NCBI RefSeq assembly: GCF_000499385.1
Contig: NW_013654736.1
Location: 1-14,772 of the forward strand
Direction of reading: 5' to 3'
Length of the DNA stretch: 14,772 bases
Source of the DNA: Eimeria necatrix
Lineage: Eukaryota; Apicomplexa; Conoidasida; Eucoccidiorida; Eimeriidae
Both the position numbers and the translations under genes were made by a program. The notes beneath the pieces were generated by a model, which ran no database searches, was not told the origin of the DNA, and was given only the letters and a program-made list of their open reading frames with translations. Positions 8,149 through 14,772 of this stretch are shown piece after piece (position 1 is the stretch's first letter; every line of letters begins with the position of its first letter).

Positions 8149-8700
8149 ATGGATTTGTGTCGCAAAAGAAGCCGGCCGAAGAAACAGACAAAGGGGATGA
8201 GGCCAAAATGGCTGTATAGTAGTGAGTTCACAAGAGAAAGAGTGGCTGTATTACTGCACGGGTGGAGAATCCTGCTTACTGCCGTACAGGGCTTTCTTTT
8301 AAAGGTACATTATTTTGTCCTTGTTCAAAAAACTATACTTGACGGATGCACGACACGTTGCAAAAAGTGGGCTGCATGCAGTTTTCGAATGATTGGACAG
8401 AAGACGTTCTTCATTCTACTGTCCGTCTCACGACATGCAATGGATTTACAGACAAAATTCAATATGCATGTTTCTGCTGAACCAAAGGCATGCAAAGAAT
8501 GGCAAGCTTACGCGTTTAGTGTTTCAATAGTCTTTCTGGCGCATACACGAGCCACTACAGGCCAACACGATGGCACCGCAACCTTAAAATTTCCTAAAGC
8601 ATTTCGCTTCAAATGGCAAAAGTGCCTGCACTGTTGGTTTGATGCTCTGGCTTGCTTTACCTTGCAGCCCGGCCAATTTGATTCCTTTCACAGCCAATGA
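8149..8700 (+). CDS. Longest ORF in the window, 183 codons, unrecognised
   Basis: The frame starts at an ATG in an ordinary context (AATAATGGA) and ends at TGA 8698-8700. The N-terminus is strongly basic (KRSRPKKQTKG), followed by alternating hydrophobic and aromatic stretches. The C-terminal third contains CKEWQAYAFSVSIVFLAH and then KCLHCWFDALACFTLQPGQF. The spacing C-x-x-C-W-x-x-A-x-x-x-F-x-x-x-P is reminiscent of the conserved C, W, AF and P positions of Eimeria SAG proteins. Only about 0.2 frames this long are expected by chance under a simple uniform-composition estimate, so it is suggestive rather than convincing. A C-terminal-exon-like frame follows at 9033. Confidence 0.3.
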   Translation: MDLCRKRSRPKKQTKGMRPKWLYSSEFTRERVAVLLHGWRILLTAVQGFLLKVHYFVLVQKTILDGCTTRCKKWAACSFRMIGQKTFFILLSVSRHAMDLQTKFNMHVSAEPKACKEWQAYAFSVSIVFLAHTRATTGQHDGTATLKFPKAFRFKWQKCLHCWFDALACFTLQPGQFDSFHSQ

Positions 8701-9032
8701 GCTCAGCGGTTCTAGAAAACCCGTTTGTACCTGCACCCAACGGAACAGGTTTACTCGATGGTGACTGTACGTAGGCCCAGATCCAGTAACATTTCAAACA
8801 AAAGTGCTCAACTGTTCCGTAAGAGTGCAGCATGCAATGCCGAATGAAAGCGGCAAACGCTCATGTTGCACGTTTTAATCGCTAGGTTGTAAACACTCAA
8901 TATCTGTCCTCTGTGCAGTCTGCATAGAGAATTAAGTCTTTTACCTTCATTCTACATGTGTACGGCACTTTAATTTGAGTCACACACCCAGCTGTAGTCA
9001 GAATAGTAAAGTTGGACTGGCCACCCCCTTTT

Positions 9033-9252
9033 GCTTTGCCAGGATAAAAGAATTTGCGTTGCATGCATCATCTTGGGCTACCAAGCTTTAGAGACTTCAA
9101 CCATACTGTTATCTGCACTAAAGGGTGCTAAAAATTCACTAGTTGACTCGTTGCACGTTAGAGCCCGTCGATACAGCTTAGCGATCCTAGAAAATTTGCT
9201 GTTTGTCGCTGAAATATGCTATTTTGCACACACTCAGGAAGTATGCCAATAA
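9033..9252 (+). other. C-terminal-exon-like frame with hydrophobic tail
   Basis: The frame follows an acceptor-like tttgctttgccag ending near 9042 and contains an internal GATAAAAGAATTTGCGTTGC, which resembles the GAnGTGCGTTC module. The peptide reads DKRICVACIILG, then ALETSTILLSALKGAKNSL, and ends with a hydrophobic run (SLAILENLLFVAEICYF) shortly before the stop. A V-A-C near the start, an A-L-x-G-A middle and a hydrophobic end would suit the last exon of a GPI-anchored SAG-like protein. AATAAA overlaps the stop codon at about 9249-9254. The identification is by eye and uncertain. Confidence 0.3.
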
Positions 9253-9427
9253 AGAGAAACTTAGGGGACGGACTCTGTGTATTTACAAGAGTTAGAAATT
9301 TTTTTTTTGTTTTCTGGAGAGGTGTGAAGGCAGACTAATTCGTGTTGAAGTTGACATTTCGGTCAGCATCATTTCATTTTTGTGAGTGCTTAGGCGGTCA
9401 TTAATTTGCACTTGACTGTATGACTGC

Positions 9428-9703
9428 ATGGGCATCGCTAGTGTGCATCTGGTCTGCCTACAAGCGCTGCCACAGTTTCGCTTCTTTCAACTGCACTACT
9501 TGCCCTTGCAAGGCGTCCATCTGTACGAAGCTAGGGCGGTTGTAAGTGCGTACCTTAAGTGGGCGTGCAATTGCTCCATGCAGCTGAACTCCTCATTAAT
9601 GATTCAAAACGTTTGCGGGCTGCGGCTGATTTGTTTTGATGCAAACTTCCCACAAGATGGCACTGCTAAGTCACTAATGGCACAAGAACTCGTGCGTGCA
9701 TGA
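9428..9703 (+). other. Exon-like 91-codon frame, cysteine-rich
   Basis: The second half carries LKWACNCSMQL, then VCGLRLICFDANFPQDGTAK and MAQELV. The G-L-x-L-I-C-x-x-x-N-x-x-x-D-G-x-A string is close in spacing to the L-V-C-L-x-N-P...D-G-x-A motif I associate with SAG C-terminal exons. The first ATG context (gcATGGGC) is acceptable, but there is no signal peptide, so it would be an internal exon if real. A minus-strand frame overlaps its 3' half (9604-9795). Confidence 0.25.
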
Positions 9704-9837
9704 GCTGAAGCCTTAAGGTATGAGATGTGTGATTGCCAAAGAAGCTCAACTGGTATGCCCTTGGCAGCTTCATAGCCAGGCGATGCCGCATGCATATAGT
9801 ATATGCGCCTGTGGCTAGCGATTTCATGTAACTTCAG

Positions 9838-9909
9838 GAAGCTTGCCGACGGAGAGGCGAATTCGTTGCAGGGTATGCTTTTTGTCAGTTGGCCCAGAAT
9901 GGTGCGTAA
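9838..9909 (+). other. Weak member of the cag|GAnGTGCG module family (family Y)
   Basis: After acceptor-like acttcag the frame reads EACRRRGEFV, then AGYAFCQLAQNGA and a stop. It resembles the stronger modules in position, reading frame and the later aromatic-cysteine string, but the core nucleotides are more diverged (gaagcttgccgac). Confidence 0.25.
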
Positions 9910-10143
9910 TCCTGATCCATGATTCCGCTCTCTGTAAATTCAATATGTACGCTGACGCTGGCTATTCTGCGGACGCAGTCGGTATGTTAGCACGGACTTA
10001 CGTGTGAAGCAGAATTAATTTGTTTGAACCGACTACATGCGTCCTGGCTCCCAGATGCTATGCTGTATGTATCTTACGAGATGCCGCCCTTCACAAATCT
10101 ACGATGTGCGTCGGGCATTTGATGAGCCACAAGCACAACATAA
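9910..10143. other. Stretch without a supported gene
   Basis: Only short frames. A short near-palindrome GCATATAGTATATGC lies just before it at 9792-9806. Confidence 0.4.
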
Positions 10144-10362
10144 CAGTCCGCGGTGCTCGCCATTTACAAGAATCTGAGTGGCGGTAGACTTTACTCGCAA
10201 AGTTCCATTCTTTGGAATTCAGCCAACGCGTCCACGCAAAGAAAACTAGAAGCCATAGGCAAGTTGTTCATATCCGTTGCGGTACTCTCATGACTCCAGA
10301 CACTGTGCAAGTTTTTCTCCCTGTTTAGAGCCGTAGGGAATGATCCCTCGCGCTGAACGAGC
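10144..10362 (+). repeat. Diverged dispersed repeat, copy B, with decayed module at its end
   Basis: This is the partner of 5156-5379. Its reading frame equivalent to KVSFLGTQP is KVPFFGIQP and is then interrupted by TAG near 10249. The end (gtag followed by ggaatgatccctcgcgctgaacgagc at 10336-10361) aligns with the module consensus tag/cag|GAcGTGCGTTCactCGCTGAC. It lies about 200 bases upstream of the next module at 10539, so modules are packed in tandem here. Confidence 0.6.
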
Positions 10363-10538
10363 AACGCACAGCCGACCTGCTCATTCTGCGCCTCAGTGCT
10401 CTGTGATTCTGCTTAGACTTGCCACTTTCCACTTTTCTTTCGCACTGTTGCACGAACGTTCCAAATACAGAGCAGATCAGTTCATTCGCGATGTTTGTGC
10501 GCTCAATTTTTGAGAGGTTTGGTTCTGTCGAGATTCAG

Positions 10539-10566
10539 GAAATGCGTTGACGCGCGGGTGACTAAC
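10539..10566 (+). other. Module Y copy, immediately interrupted
   Basis: gattcag (ending 10538) is followed by GAAATGCGTTGACGCGCGGGTGAC. The nucleotides match the family core, but the family frame hits TGA at its fourth codon, so this copy is a dead exon or non-coding. Confidence 0.45.
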
Positions 10567-10570
10567 ACGC

Positions 10571-10804
10571 ATGGCTGGTCTGCACACACTTTTGGCCAGA
10601 GGTGATCCATACGAATCCACAATTATCGTGCCACTCGTGACTTTGGAATGCCATTTTGTGGAATGCTTGAGGTGGAACGCGACAACTGAAGAGACTGAGC
10701 AAATATGCGTATGCCTGGTGCACAACACGGCGATCTGTCATGTTGATACTATTTTCTCTCACGGGAGACCGATTCGTGCACTTTCAGGAAGTGCGTTCAG
10801 GGGG
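10571..10804 (+). other. Exon-like 78-codon frame with clustered cysteines, upstream of a module
   Basis: The frame opens at ATGGCTGG. Its middle has LECHFVECLRWNATTEETEQ followed by ICVCLVHNTAICHVDT. The latter string fits the spacing of VSFVALYNP...DCRVVT in SAG exons (hydrophobic strand, short gap, C-x-V). The module core begins at 10788, within 90 bases, in a different frame, so splicing would be needed. The segment gccattttgtggaa at 10650-10663 is identical to 5341-5354 of repeat copy A. Confidence 0.3.
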
Positions 10805-10847
10805 TGACGAACTAAATGCAGAAGTGGCTTTTCTATCACCTGGCTAG
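10788..10847 (+). other. Module Y copy (cag|GAAGTGCGTTC), 19 codons
   Basis: gcactttcag ends at 10787. The frame then reads EVRSGGDELN, AEVAFLSPG and stop. EVRS matches DVRS at 14519 and 12582, and the F-L-S-P string falls where the copy at 12918 has CFRLLP. I infer a shortened relic of a terminal exon. Confidence 0.4.
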
Positions 10848-10966
10848 GGTTGACTATTCTCGGCGGCTGGGTCTTCTTTGTTTGGTTATTATGCGTGGTT
10901 CTGCACAAGCTCTCTTGGCACATGCTTGATGGTTACGTTTATCTGGCGTAGGTTCGGTGATTAACG
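10848..10966. other. Short stretch without a supported gene
   Basis: The string tagggttgac at 10846 contains one partial telomere-like unit. Nothing else stands out. Confidence 0.3.
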
Positions 10967-11188
10967 TTGACTGCAATGACCGTTGCTGCAGAATATCGCT
11001 CTGCACGTGCCCTTGCCGCTTGCGGATTCGACAAAATTGTAGTTGCACTACTAAATGAGAAGTGCAAGCGCTTGGTGAATGTGCTTGTTAAAGACAACGA
11101 TGTGCATGAGCTCCGGTGCCCCTCATTCGCACTGGCATTGATCGACAGCTTATCCTTGAGCAGAATTTCATCAGAAATGGTCTTTTGA
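10967..11188 (+). other. Exon-like 73-codon frame
   Basis: The frame opens with TTG, so it could only be an internal exon. The acceptor-like gttgctgcag at about 10982-10991 is followed by EYRSARALAACGFDKI, where S-A-R-x-x-A-A-x-G-F resembles the N-x-A-R-x-A-A-G-L helix of SAG exon 2. It continues with VVALLNEKCKRLVNVLVKD and ELRCPSFALALID, a balanced, protein-like sequence. No neighbouring exon can be attached. Confidence 0.25.
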
Positions 11189-11527
11189 CAGTCGCCGCAG
11201 CGTTGGGTCTCAGGTTATTTTATGCACCCTTCATTTGGTTTTACTCCCTGCCTAAAATATCGCCCCAGACTTGCGAGACATAAGCTGCATATGTTACTGG
11301 CGCCCGCCGCAGCTCTATAACTGCAAAAAACAGCTCTTTCACTCACGCAAGGTCGCAGTGCTTTAGCATTCAATTATCGCACTGCTGTAACAGCGTGTTG
11401 AGCGAGCCTGATCACTTCGTACCAGTTGCCAGAACGATCCCTACAAGCCCCCAAAGCTCAGCAACCCTGCTTGTTTCCCTTACGTTTCCTCTATGCTTCA
11501 TGATCAACGGTCCAGACAAACCGAATA
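11189..11527. other. Stretch without a supported gene
   Basis: No plus-strand frame of note. A 63-codon minus-strand frame (11412-11603) extends beyond it and has no motif. Confidence 0.4.
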
Positions 11528-11631
11528 TTGATTGGAGCTGCCAATATTCATGAAGCACTCCTTGAGAAAGGCAATACAGCTTTTTACAGCAGGGCACCTG
11601 CATGCAAAGACTTCACCTTATCCCCCAATCT

Positions 11632-11645
11632 AGGGTTTAGGGTTT
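11632..11645 (+). repeat. Interstitial telomere-like repeat, (AGGGTTT)2
   Basis: Two perfect AGGGTTT units, preceded by ct and followed by gcac and then the CAG tract. AGGGTTT/TTTAGGG is the telomeric unit of apicomplexans and occurs internally in Eimeria chromosomes beside CAG tracts. Confidence 0.85.

Positions 11646-11649
<4 letters not shown>

Positions 11650-11680
<31 letters not shown>
11650..11680 (+). repeat. CAG trinucleotide microsatellite, (CAG)10
   Basis: Ten uninterrupted CAG units plus one base. In the 77-codon plus-strand frame at 11528-11761 it encodes ten serines followed by KHADRGYAC. Eimeria proteins often carry homopolymeric Ala, Gln or Ser from such tracts, but they also lie outside genes. 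I cannot tell whether this frame is expressed; its start context (ttgATTGG, no early ATG) is poor. Confidence 0.95.
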
Positions 11681-11682
<2 letters not shown>

Positions 11683-11761
11683 ACATGCAGACCGAGGATA
11701 TGCGTGTAATGTCAGGCTGCAAAAACGTATAGTCGACTACGTCAGAAGTGCTCAGTTGTAG

Positions 11762-12180
11762 TCGCTTATTGATCTATATTTGCGAAACGTTATACTTTGC
11801 CAATTCAGGATTTATGTTGTTTCAATGCCTTGCAGTGGTAATTGTCTAATGCAGCTGGAAAACCCTAGCAACAGCGGCGGTGATGGATCCAGTATGTTTT
11901 TCATGCATGAAAAAAAGTTTCACTCTGTTGCATAATGCTCCTCTCTCGCTTTTAAGGTGCTCATCCCGCTTGTCCTTGTGAAATTTCACTCTTTGTAGAC
12001 CAAGCCAGTGAGCTATGCACCGATCATCTAATGTTTAAACAGACCTGTAAGAAACGCCTGCACCAGCTTGGTTATCGCAATTCTGAACTGATGCTCCAAA
12101 AAAAGCGACTGAACGCGTCACATACAGTGCAGCAACGTTTCGGTTTTAGGTCCTTAAGTCTTCTGCTCCTTCATGACCAT
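11762..12180. other. Stretch without a supported gene
   Basis: The 5' part of a 72-codon frame (12031-12249) lies here and is basic without motif. A small palindromic string ttcatgcatgaa occurs near 11901-11912. Confidence 0.4.
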
Positions 12181-12249
12181 ATGACCTGTTGGTGTCTGCT
12201 CTTTGTGGCTGCATGTTTCTGTTTCTTGAAGGCTGAGTCTGCTTGCTGA
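12181..12249 (+). other. Signal-peptide-like short frame
   Basis: From ATG at 12181 the frame reads MTCWCLLFVAACFCFLKAES then A, C and a stop. It has a compact hydrophobic core and an A-x-A-like end, as expected for a signal peptide. It could be the first exon of a secreted protein, but a clear GT donor before the stop is not evident and the same frame is open upstream to 12031. Confidence 0.2.
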
Positions 12250-12390
12250 TGCGTTAACAAATCAGGTTAATCATCGATCTGTATCATGCTTTCTGCTAGT
12301 AACACACTGCATGGCAAAATCCTTGTTTATCTTTGCTCCAACTTCAGCGCTGGCGCTGCAGGCAAAAAAAAGATCTGTTCACACCAATAA

Positions 12391-12621
12391 TTGCATACGC
12401 TGGAGCCACTAAGTAGAGGTACTTTTCCCTGCGGAACTCCGCCTCATGAAAATTCAGTTCGTGAGCAGCAACGCCAGCACGTGGTAGACACTGTGCACCA
12501 GCAATTATTGGTCAGTGTAACTTTGCACCTTCAGAGGATGATGCGGCTCCGTTTCGTAACAGTTGGGCCTGTGAGCATCAGGATGTTCGTTCACGCAGCG
12601 ACACGCCTACTGCAAAGCTGA
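12391..12621 (+). other. Exon-like 76-codon frame overlapping a module
   Basis: The frame contains HVVDTVHQQLLVSVTLHLQR and then RLRFVTVG. V-S-V-T-L-H followed after a short gap by R-x-x-V-T fits the spacing of VSFVALYNP...CRVVT in SAG exons. The module core starts at 12582, too close for a normal intron (fewer than 30 bases from the end of the match), so if this is a SAG-like pair it is a collapsed relic. Confidence 0.25.
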
Positions 12622-12650
12622 CCCCCTCCGTGAAAAAAATGTGCCTTTGA
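12582..12650 (+). other. Module Y copy (cag|GATGTTCGTTC), 22 codons
   Basis: gagcatcag ends at 12581. The family frame reads DVRSRSDTPTAKLTPSVKKM and then CL before the stop. DVRS is shared with 14519. Confidence 0.4.
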
Positions 12651-12672
12651 TATTCTTATTTTTGCACACCAG

Positions 12673-12909
12673 TGTTTTTGGCACGAGGAATTCTTTCTCC
12701 AGAAGATTCCATCTGAATTTGCTTCAACAAACGCCTCTGTAGTTGACACGGCACAGACCAAACTGTCACTGGAAGCTGCAGAGGGGAATGTTCCACAACA
12801 AATGCAATTGCTGTTTTACACGATGAAGGCTTCACTTCCATCACCACTGCAACAGCTAAGGTTTTGTAGCTGCATGAGACATATATCTCTGCAACGCATG
12901 AGTTTTTGA
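12673..12909 (+). other. Exon-like frame with ordered SAG-like landmarks
   Basis: The frame is open from 12634. After an acceptor-like cacaccag it reads CFWHEEFFLQKIP, then about 30 neutral residues, then QMQLLFYTMKASLPSPLQQ and LRFCSC. The order C, W, F, P, then hydrophobic-F-Y...K-A, then C-x-C at this spacing matches what I know of SAG exon 4 (C, W, AF, PP, VSFVALYNP, DC...C). The next module (12918) follows directly and supplies the expected next motif. Length alone is not significant, and a minus-strand frame (12656-12847) overlaps. Confidence 0.35.
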
Positions 12910-12917
12910 AATTTCAG

Positions 12918-13049
12918 GTGGTGCGCTCGTCCGTCAGCAATCCACACGTACATCTTGTTTGCTTTCGCCTCCTGCCCCATGGCAACGAATTCGGTTTACC
13001 TTTCCAACATTTCCTAGCTCTCAGTGCTCTGCCGACACTCAGCCGGTGA
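12918..13049 (+). other. Module Y copy with longest open frame, 43 codons
   Basis: gaaatttcag ends at 12917. The frame reads VVRSSVSNPHVHLVCFRLLP, then HGNEFGLPF and a Leu/Ala-rich end ALSALPTLSR before TGA. L-V-C-x-x-x-L-P followed by G-x-x-x-x-x-P-F has the spacing of the L-V-C-L-x-x-P...G-x-x-P-F string of SAG terminal exons. Of all copies this is the most complete and the one to test first. Confidence 0.4.
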
Positions 13050-13114
13050 GCTCACCCACAAGCATTCCAAAACTATTTACGGATACGCCAAATCGTCTAC
13101 AGTTGCGCGGTCCC

Positions 13115-13245
13115 AAATAAATATTTACTTTGTTCTCGCAACACTTTGTTCAGTGCATTTCAAGGCAGCGCCTTGGTTTTCGTGCCGCCCTCAGGCGCAA
13201 TCAATGGGCACATTCCTTCTGCGGCTCCCTAGTGATTTTACATAA
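13115..13245 (+). other. Exon-like frame upstream of a module
   Basis: Part of a 73-codon frame opening at 13024. It reads INIYFVLATLCSVHF followed by KAAPWFSC. N-x-x-F-V-x-A and a downstream cysteine fit the VSFVALYNP...C spacing. The module at 13280 follows within 40 bases of its stop. A second frame (13130-13345) overlaps. Confidence 0.25.
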
Positions 13246-13279
13246 TTGTTCCGTTTACGTCTGCAAGGCACGATTTCAG

Positions 13280-13345
13280 GGAGTGTGCCGACTTACCAGT
13301 TTTGTGGAGACTAAAAATGCCTCTCTACATAACGTGCCACACTGA
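13280..13345 (+). other. Weak module Y copy (cag|GGAGTGTGCCGAC)
   Basis: cgatttcag ends at 13279. The frame reads GVCRLTSFVETKNASLHNVP and then H before TGA. GVCR is closest to EACR at 9838, so these two may form a subgroup. Confidence 0.3.
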
Positions 13346-13567
13346 GGTGGTTTCGCAGTGTCATGCCATTGAGCGTTAAACGGTGTTTCGGTTCGTGCGT
13401 TGCCAGCTAGTACGTTGAGCCCAACGAAAACAAAAATGATCCGCTTTGATTACTCGGCGTATGTTGCAGACTACACCTTTGTCGATACTTCAATCGCCCT
13501 CCATCGACCCAACGAAGGCACTGATCACTTGCCCACACTGCTTGGAGCAATCAGCAGATCCTTGTAA

Positions 13568-13840
13568 ATACATAACGAGCTCTTGCGAGTTGCTGGGACG
13601 CTCCATTTAGCCTGTACGTTAACAAACAAGTACTGTAACGCCGATTCTGAAAGCGTAGCTTTCGTAATTGTGACGAAACTGAGTGAAACAAAATCGTCTT
13701 ATGGTGAAGCTACTGGGCTTTCTAGTGATCTATGCGGACGCGTTGATTCAGCTCGTTGGCATCATATTACCGCAGCATTGGCTCTTTGCAGCGCAGCATT
13801 TCTTGTGAATGAGTTCGTGCGTTTACTTGTCAAACTCTAA
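13568..13840 (+). other. Exon-like frame of about 90 codons
   Basis: The frame has no initial ATG. It reads CNADSESVAFVIVTKLSE, then GLSSDLCGRV and ends ARWHHITAALALCSAAF plus a hydrophobic tail (LVNEFVRLLVKL). S-V-A-F-V...D-x-C-x-R-V again fits VSFVALYNP...DCRVV, and R-W-x-x-I-x-x-A-L resembles the W-x-x-I-x-x-L end of SAG proteins. A hydrophobic C-terminus is compatible with a GPI signal. It is the most SAG-like single frame by spacing, but the match is by eye. Confidence 0.35.
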
Positions 13841-13843
13841 GAG

Positions 13844-13869
13844 CACCATTCACCAGCTCATGAATGGTG
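13844..13869. other. Perfect hairpin, 9-bp stem, 8-base loop
   Basis: CACCATTCA, loop CCAGCTCA, TGAATGGTG. It begins four bases after the stop codon of the frame at 13568-13840. In a transcript it would form a stable stem just 3' of the stop. Whether it has a role in RNA processing is unknown; it could be chance. Confidence 0.6.
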
Positions 13870-14056
13870 TCACAGCTTAATCAGTGGCTGTGTCCTTAAC
13901 CCTTGTAATGTTTCAATCGGCAACGGTTTAGATCGTGAGTTGGCACGCTGAAAGGCGGCAAGCACAGTTTGTCGAAGCTTATGGGGCGCCGTTTCTTGCT
14001 GACTTTAGGGAACAAGCAGGTGTGCTGCTGCAATGTTAGATTTTCTGCGCTCTCAG
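13870..14056. other. Short stretch without a supported gene
   Basis: The T/C-rich tract gattttctgcgctctcag at its 3' end is a good acceptor-like sequence for the module at 14057. The minus-strand frame 13896-14129 has no motif. Confidence 0.3.
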
Positions 14057-14137
14057 GATGTGCGTTGGGGTGCCGGCATCTTGAAAGTAAAAATGGCGTG
14101 CTCCATTGGTTTACTGCTTCCTGCTCCATCTAGATAG
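14057..14137 (+). other. Module Y copy (cag|GATGTGCGTTGG), 26 codons
   Basis: ctctcag ends at 14056. The frame reads DVRWGAGILKVK, then MACSIGLLLPAPSR and stop. An AAAATGG context starts the M of this second part (14094), which alone would be a tiny 14-residue frame. Confidence 0.4.
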
Positions 14138-14518
14138 TTTCTCTTAGAAGCGTTACATAATGCCATGTAGAATGCCGCTCGATAGGGTTCCAGGAACTGC
14201 CTTGGCGATATTCCTACGCAGTCCAACGGCACAGATCATGTAGAATGGCTAAAGCAACAGCTTTCTCGCTAGTGCCTATATGACTCGCTCGTGCACAGTT
14301 TTGTCATGTGGTGAATTCGAGTGCAGCTGTGACACTTTGGAGTATATCACGCACAGTCCTATTGGGTTTCCGCAGTCCTCAAGTACTCGGTCAAAGTATT
14401 CACGCCCAGGCAAACAAGGACTACTACCGCTGATTTGCTCGCATTGGGCGCTTTAAGTTGTTATTTTCGTCTGCTCCTGCCATTTCTGCCTTCAACGTGT
14501 CATTCTGCTCAAGTTCAG
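14138..14518. other. Region leading to the last module; possible third copy of repeat A/B
   Basis: At 14373-14425 cagtcctc, gtcaaagtattc, gcaaacaagg follow the order of repeat A (cagtccgcg, gcaaagtttcattc, gcaaccagtgcg) and translate to YSVKVFTPRQTRTT, comparable to CKVSFLGTQPVRSRK. The module follows about 130 bases later, as in copies A (about 150) and B (about 140). Another acceptor-like gttccag with GAACTGCCTTGG lies near 14193. Confidence 0.35.
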
Positions 14519-14569
14519 GACGTGCGTTCACTCGCTGACAAGCAGAATACACTACAGCAACAATTCTAG
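14519..14569 (+). other. Module Y copy (cag|GACGTGCGTTCACTCGCTGAC), 16 codons
   Basis: caagttcag ends at 14518 after a pyrimidine-rich 40 bases (ctgctcctgccatttctgcc within it). The frame reads DVRSLADKQNTLQQQF and stops. This copy is nearest to the consensus at nucleotide level. Confidence 0.45.
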
Positions 14570-14772
14570 TTGCAAACTGCCCTCTCACCAGCACTCCAGA
14601 CGACTCCTCACCGATGCAGGAATGCTGTCACGTTCGTGCCACAGCTCGATGCTAGTTAGGATGCAACCATTCGTACTTGTACTCTTGAAATTGGTATCGC
14701 CTCAGCCTCACACGTTCTTAGCTCAGGAAGGCCATTGTGAGTTTGTGGTTGCCGTGCATTTTACAGCTTTTT
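14570..14772. other. Window end, possible start of another exon
   Basis: After gctcag (ending about 14726) a frame reading EGHCEFVVAVHFTAF runs open to the window edge. C-E-F-V-V-A-V-H fits the VSFVALY position. It is too short to judge. Confidence 0.2.

Noticed and set aside
1..14772. Bacterial or viral origin
   Set aside because: No dense coding on either strand, no ribosome-binding-site-led ORFs, and the interstitial AGGGTTT plus CAG tract points to a coccidian nuclear genome.

Overview
ORGANISM. The window looks like nuclear DNA of an apicomplexan of the Eimeria type (coccidia). There is no dense bacterial-style coding, no operon layout and no rRNA or tRNA. The longest open frames are only 160-180 codons, which base composition alone could nearly produce. 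The clearest taxonomic clue is at 11632-11680: two telomere-type AGGGTTT units lie four bases from an uninterrupted (CAG)10. Interspersed AGGGTTT and CAG tracts are a known hallmark of Eimeria genomes. One good start context (AAAATGG at 6671) also fits a coccidian. The assignment is an inference.

LAYOUT. 1-2890 is a repeat mosaic: a 185-bp segment duplicated almost exactly (1-185 and 2598-2782), a 105-bp segment present in inverted orientation (1781-1885 and 2783-2886) whose second copy abuts the direct repeat, and a decaying tandem repeat of about 167 bp (1283-1680). 2887-6400 is mostly anonymous sequence with short exon-like pieces. 6671-7057 holds the only compact ORF I would defend as a possible complete gene, a small signal-peptide plus single-span membrane protein. 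7100-9000 holds longer but unrecognised ORFs on both strands. From about 9030 to the end, short modules recur that begin with a splice-acceptor-like CAG or TAG followed by a GAnGTGCGTTC-like core.

HOW THE PIECES MAY FIT. Two diverged exon-like families recur. One starts cag|TGGAAGCC (1319, 1486, 3567, 6438). The other starts cag|GAnGTGCGTTC (10539, 10788, 12582, 12918, 14057, 14519, with weaker members at 5361, 9838, 10336 and 13280). Several of the second family are preceded within about 80-160 bp by a frame reading like V-[SP]-F or VSV/VAFV, and some continue into a V-C-x-L-x-P-like string. This order recalls the later exons of the Eimeria SAG surface antigen genes (GPI-anchored, CAP-like fold, arranged in tandem arrays). 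My best hypothesis is an array of decayed or strongly diverged sag-like gene fragments. The DNA-level recurrence is seen directly; the family name is an inference from loose consensus matches and needs a profile search. Much of the window may simply be non-coding.
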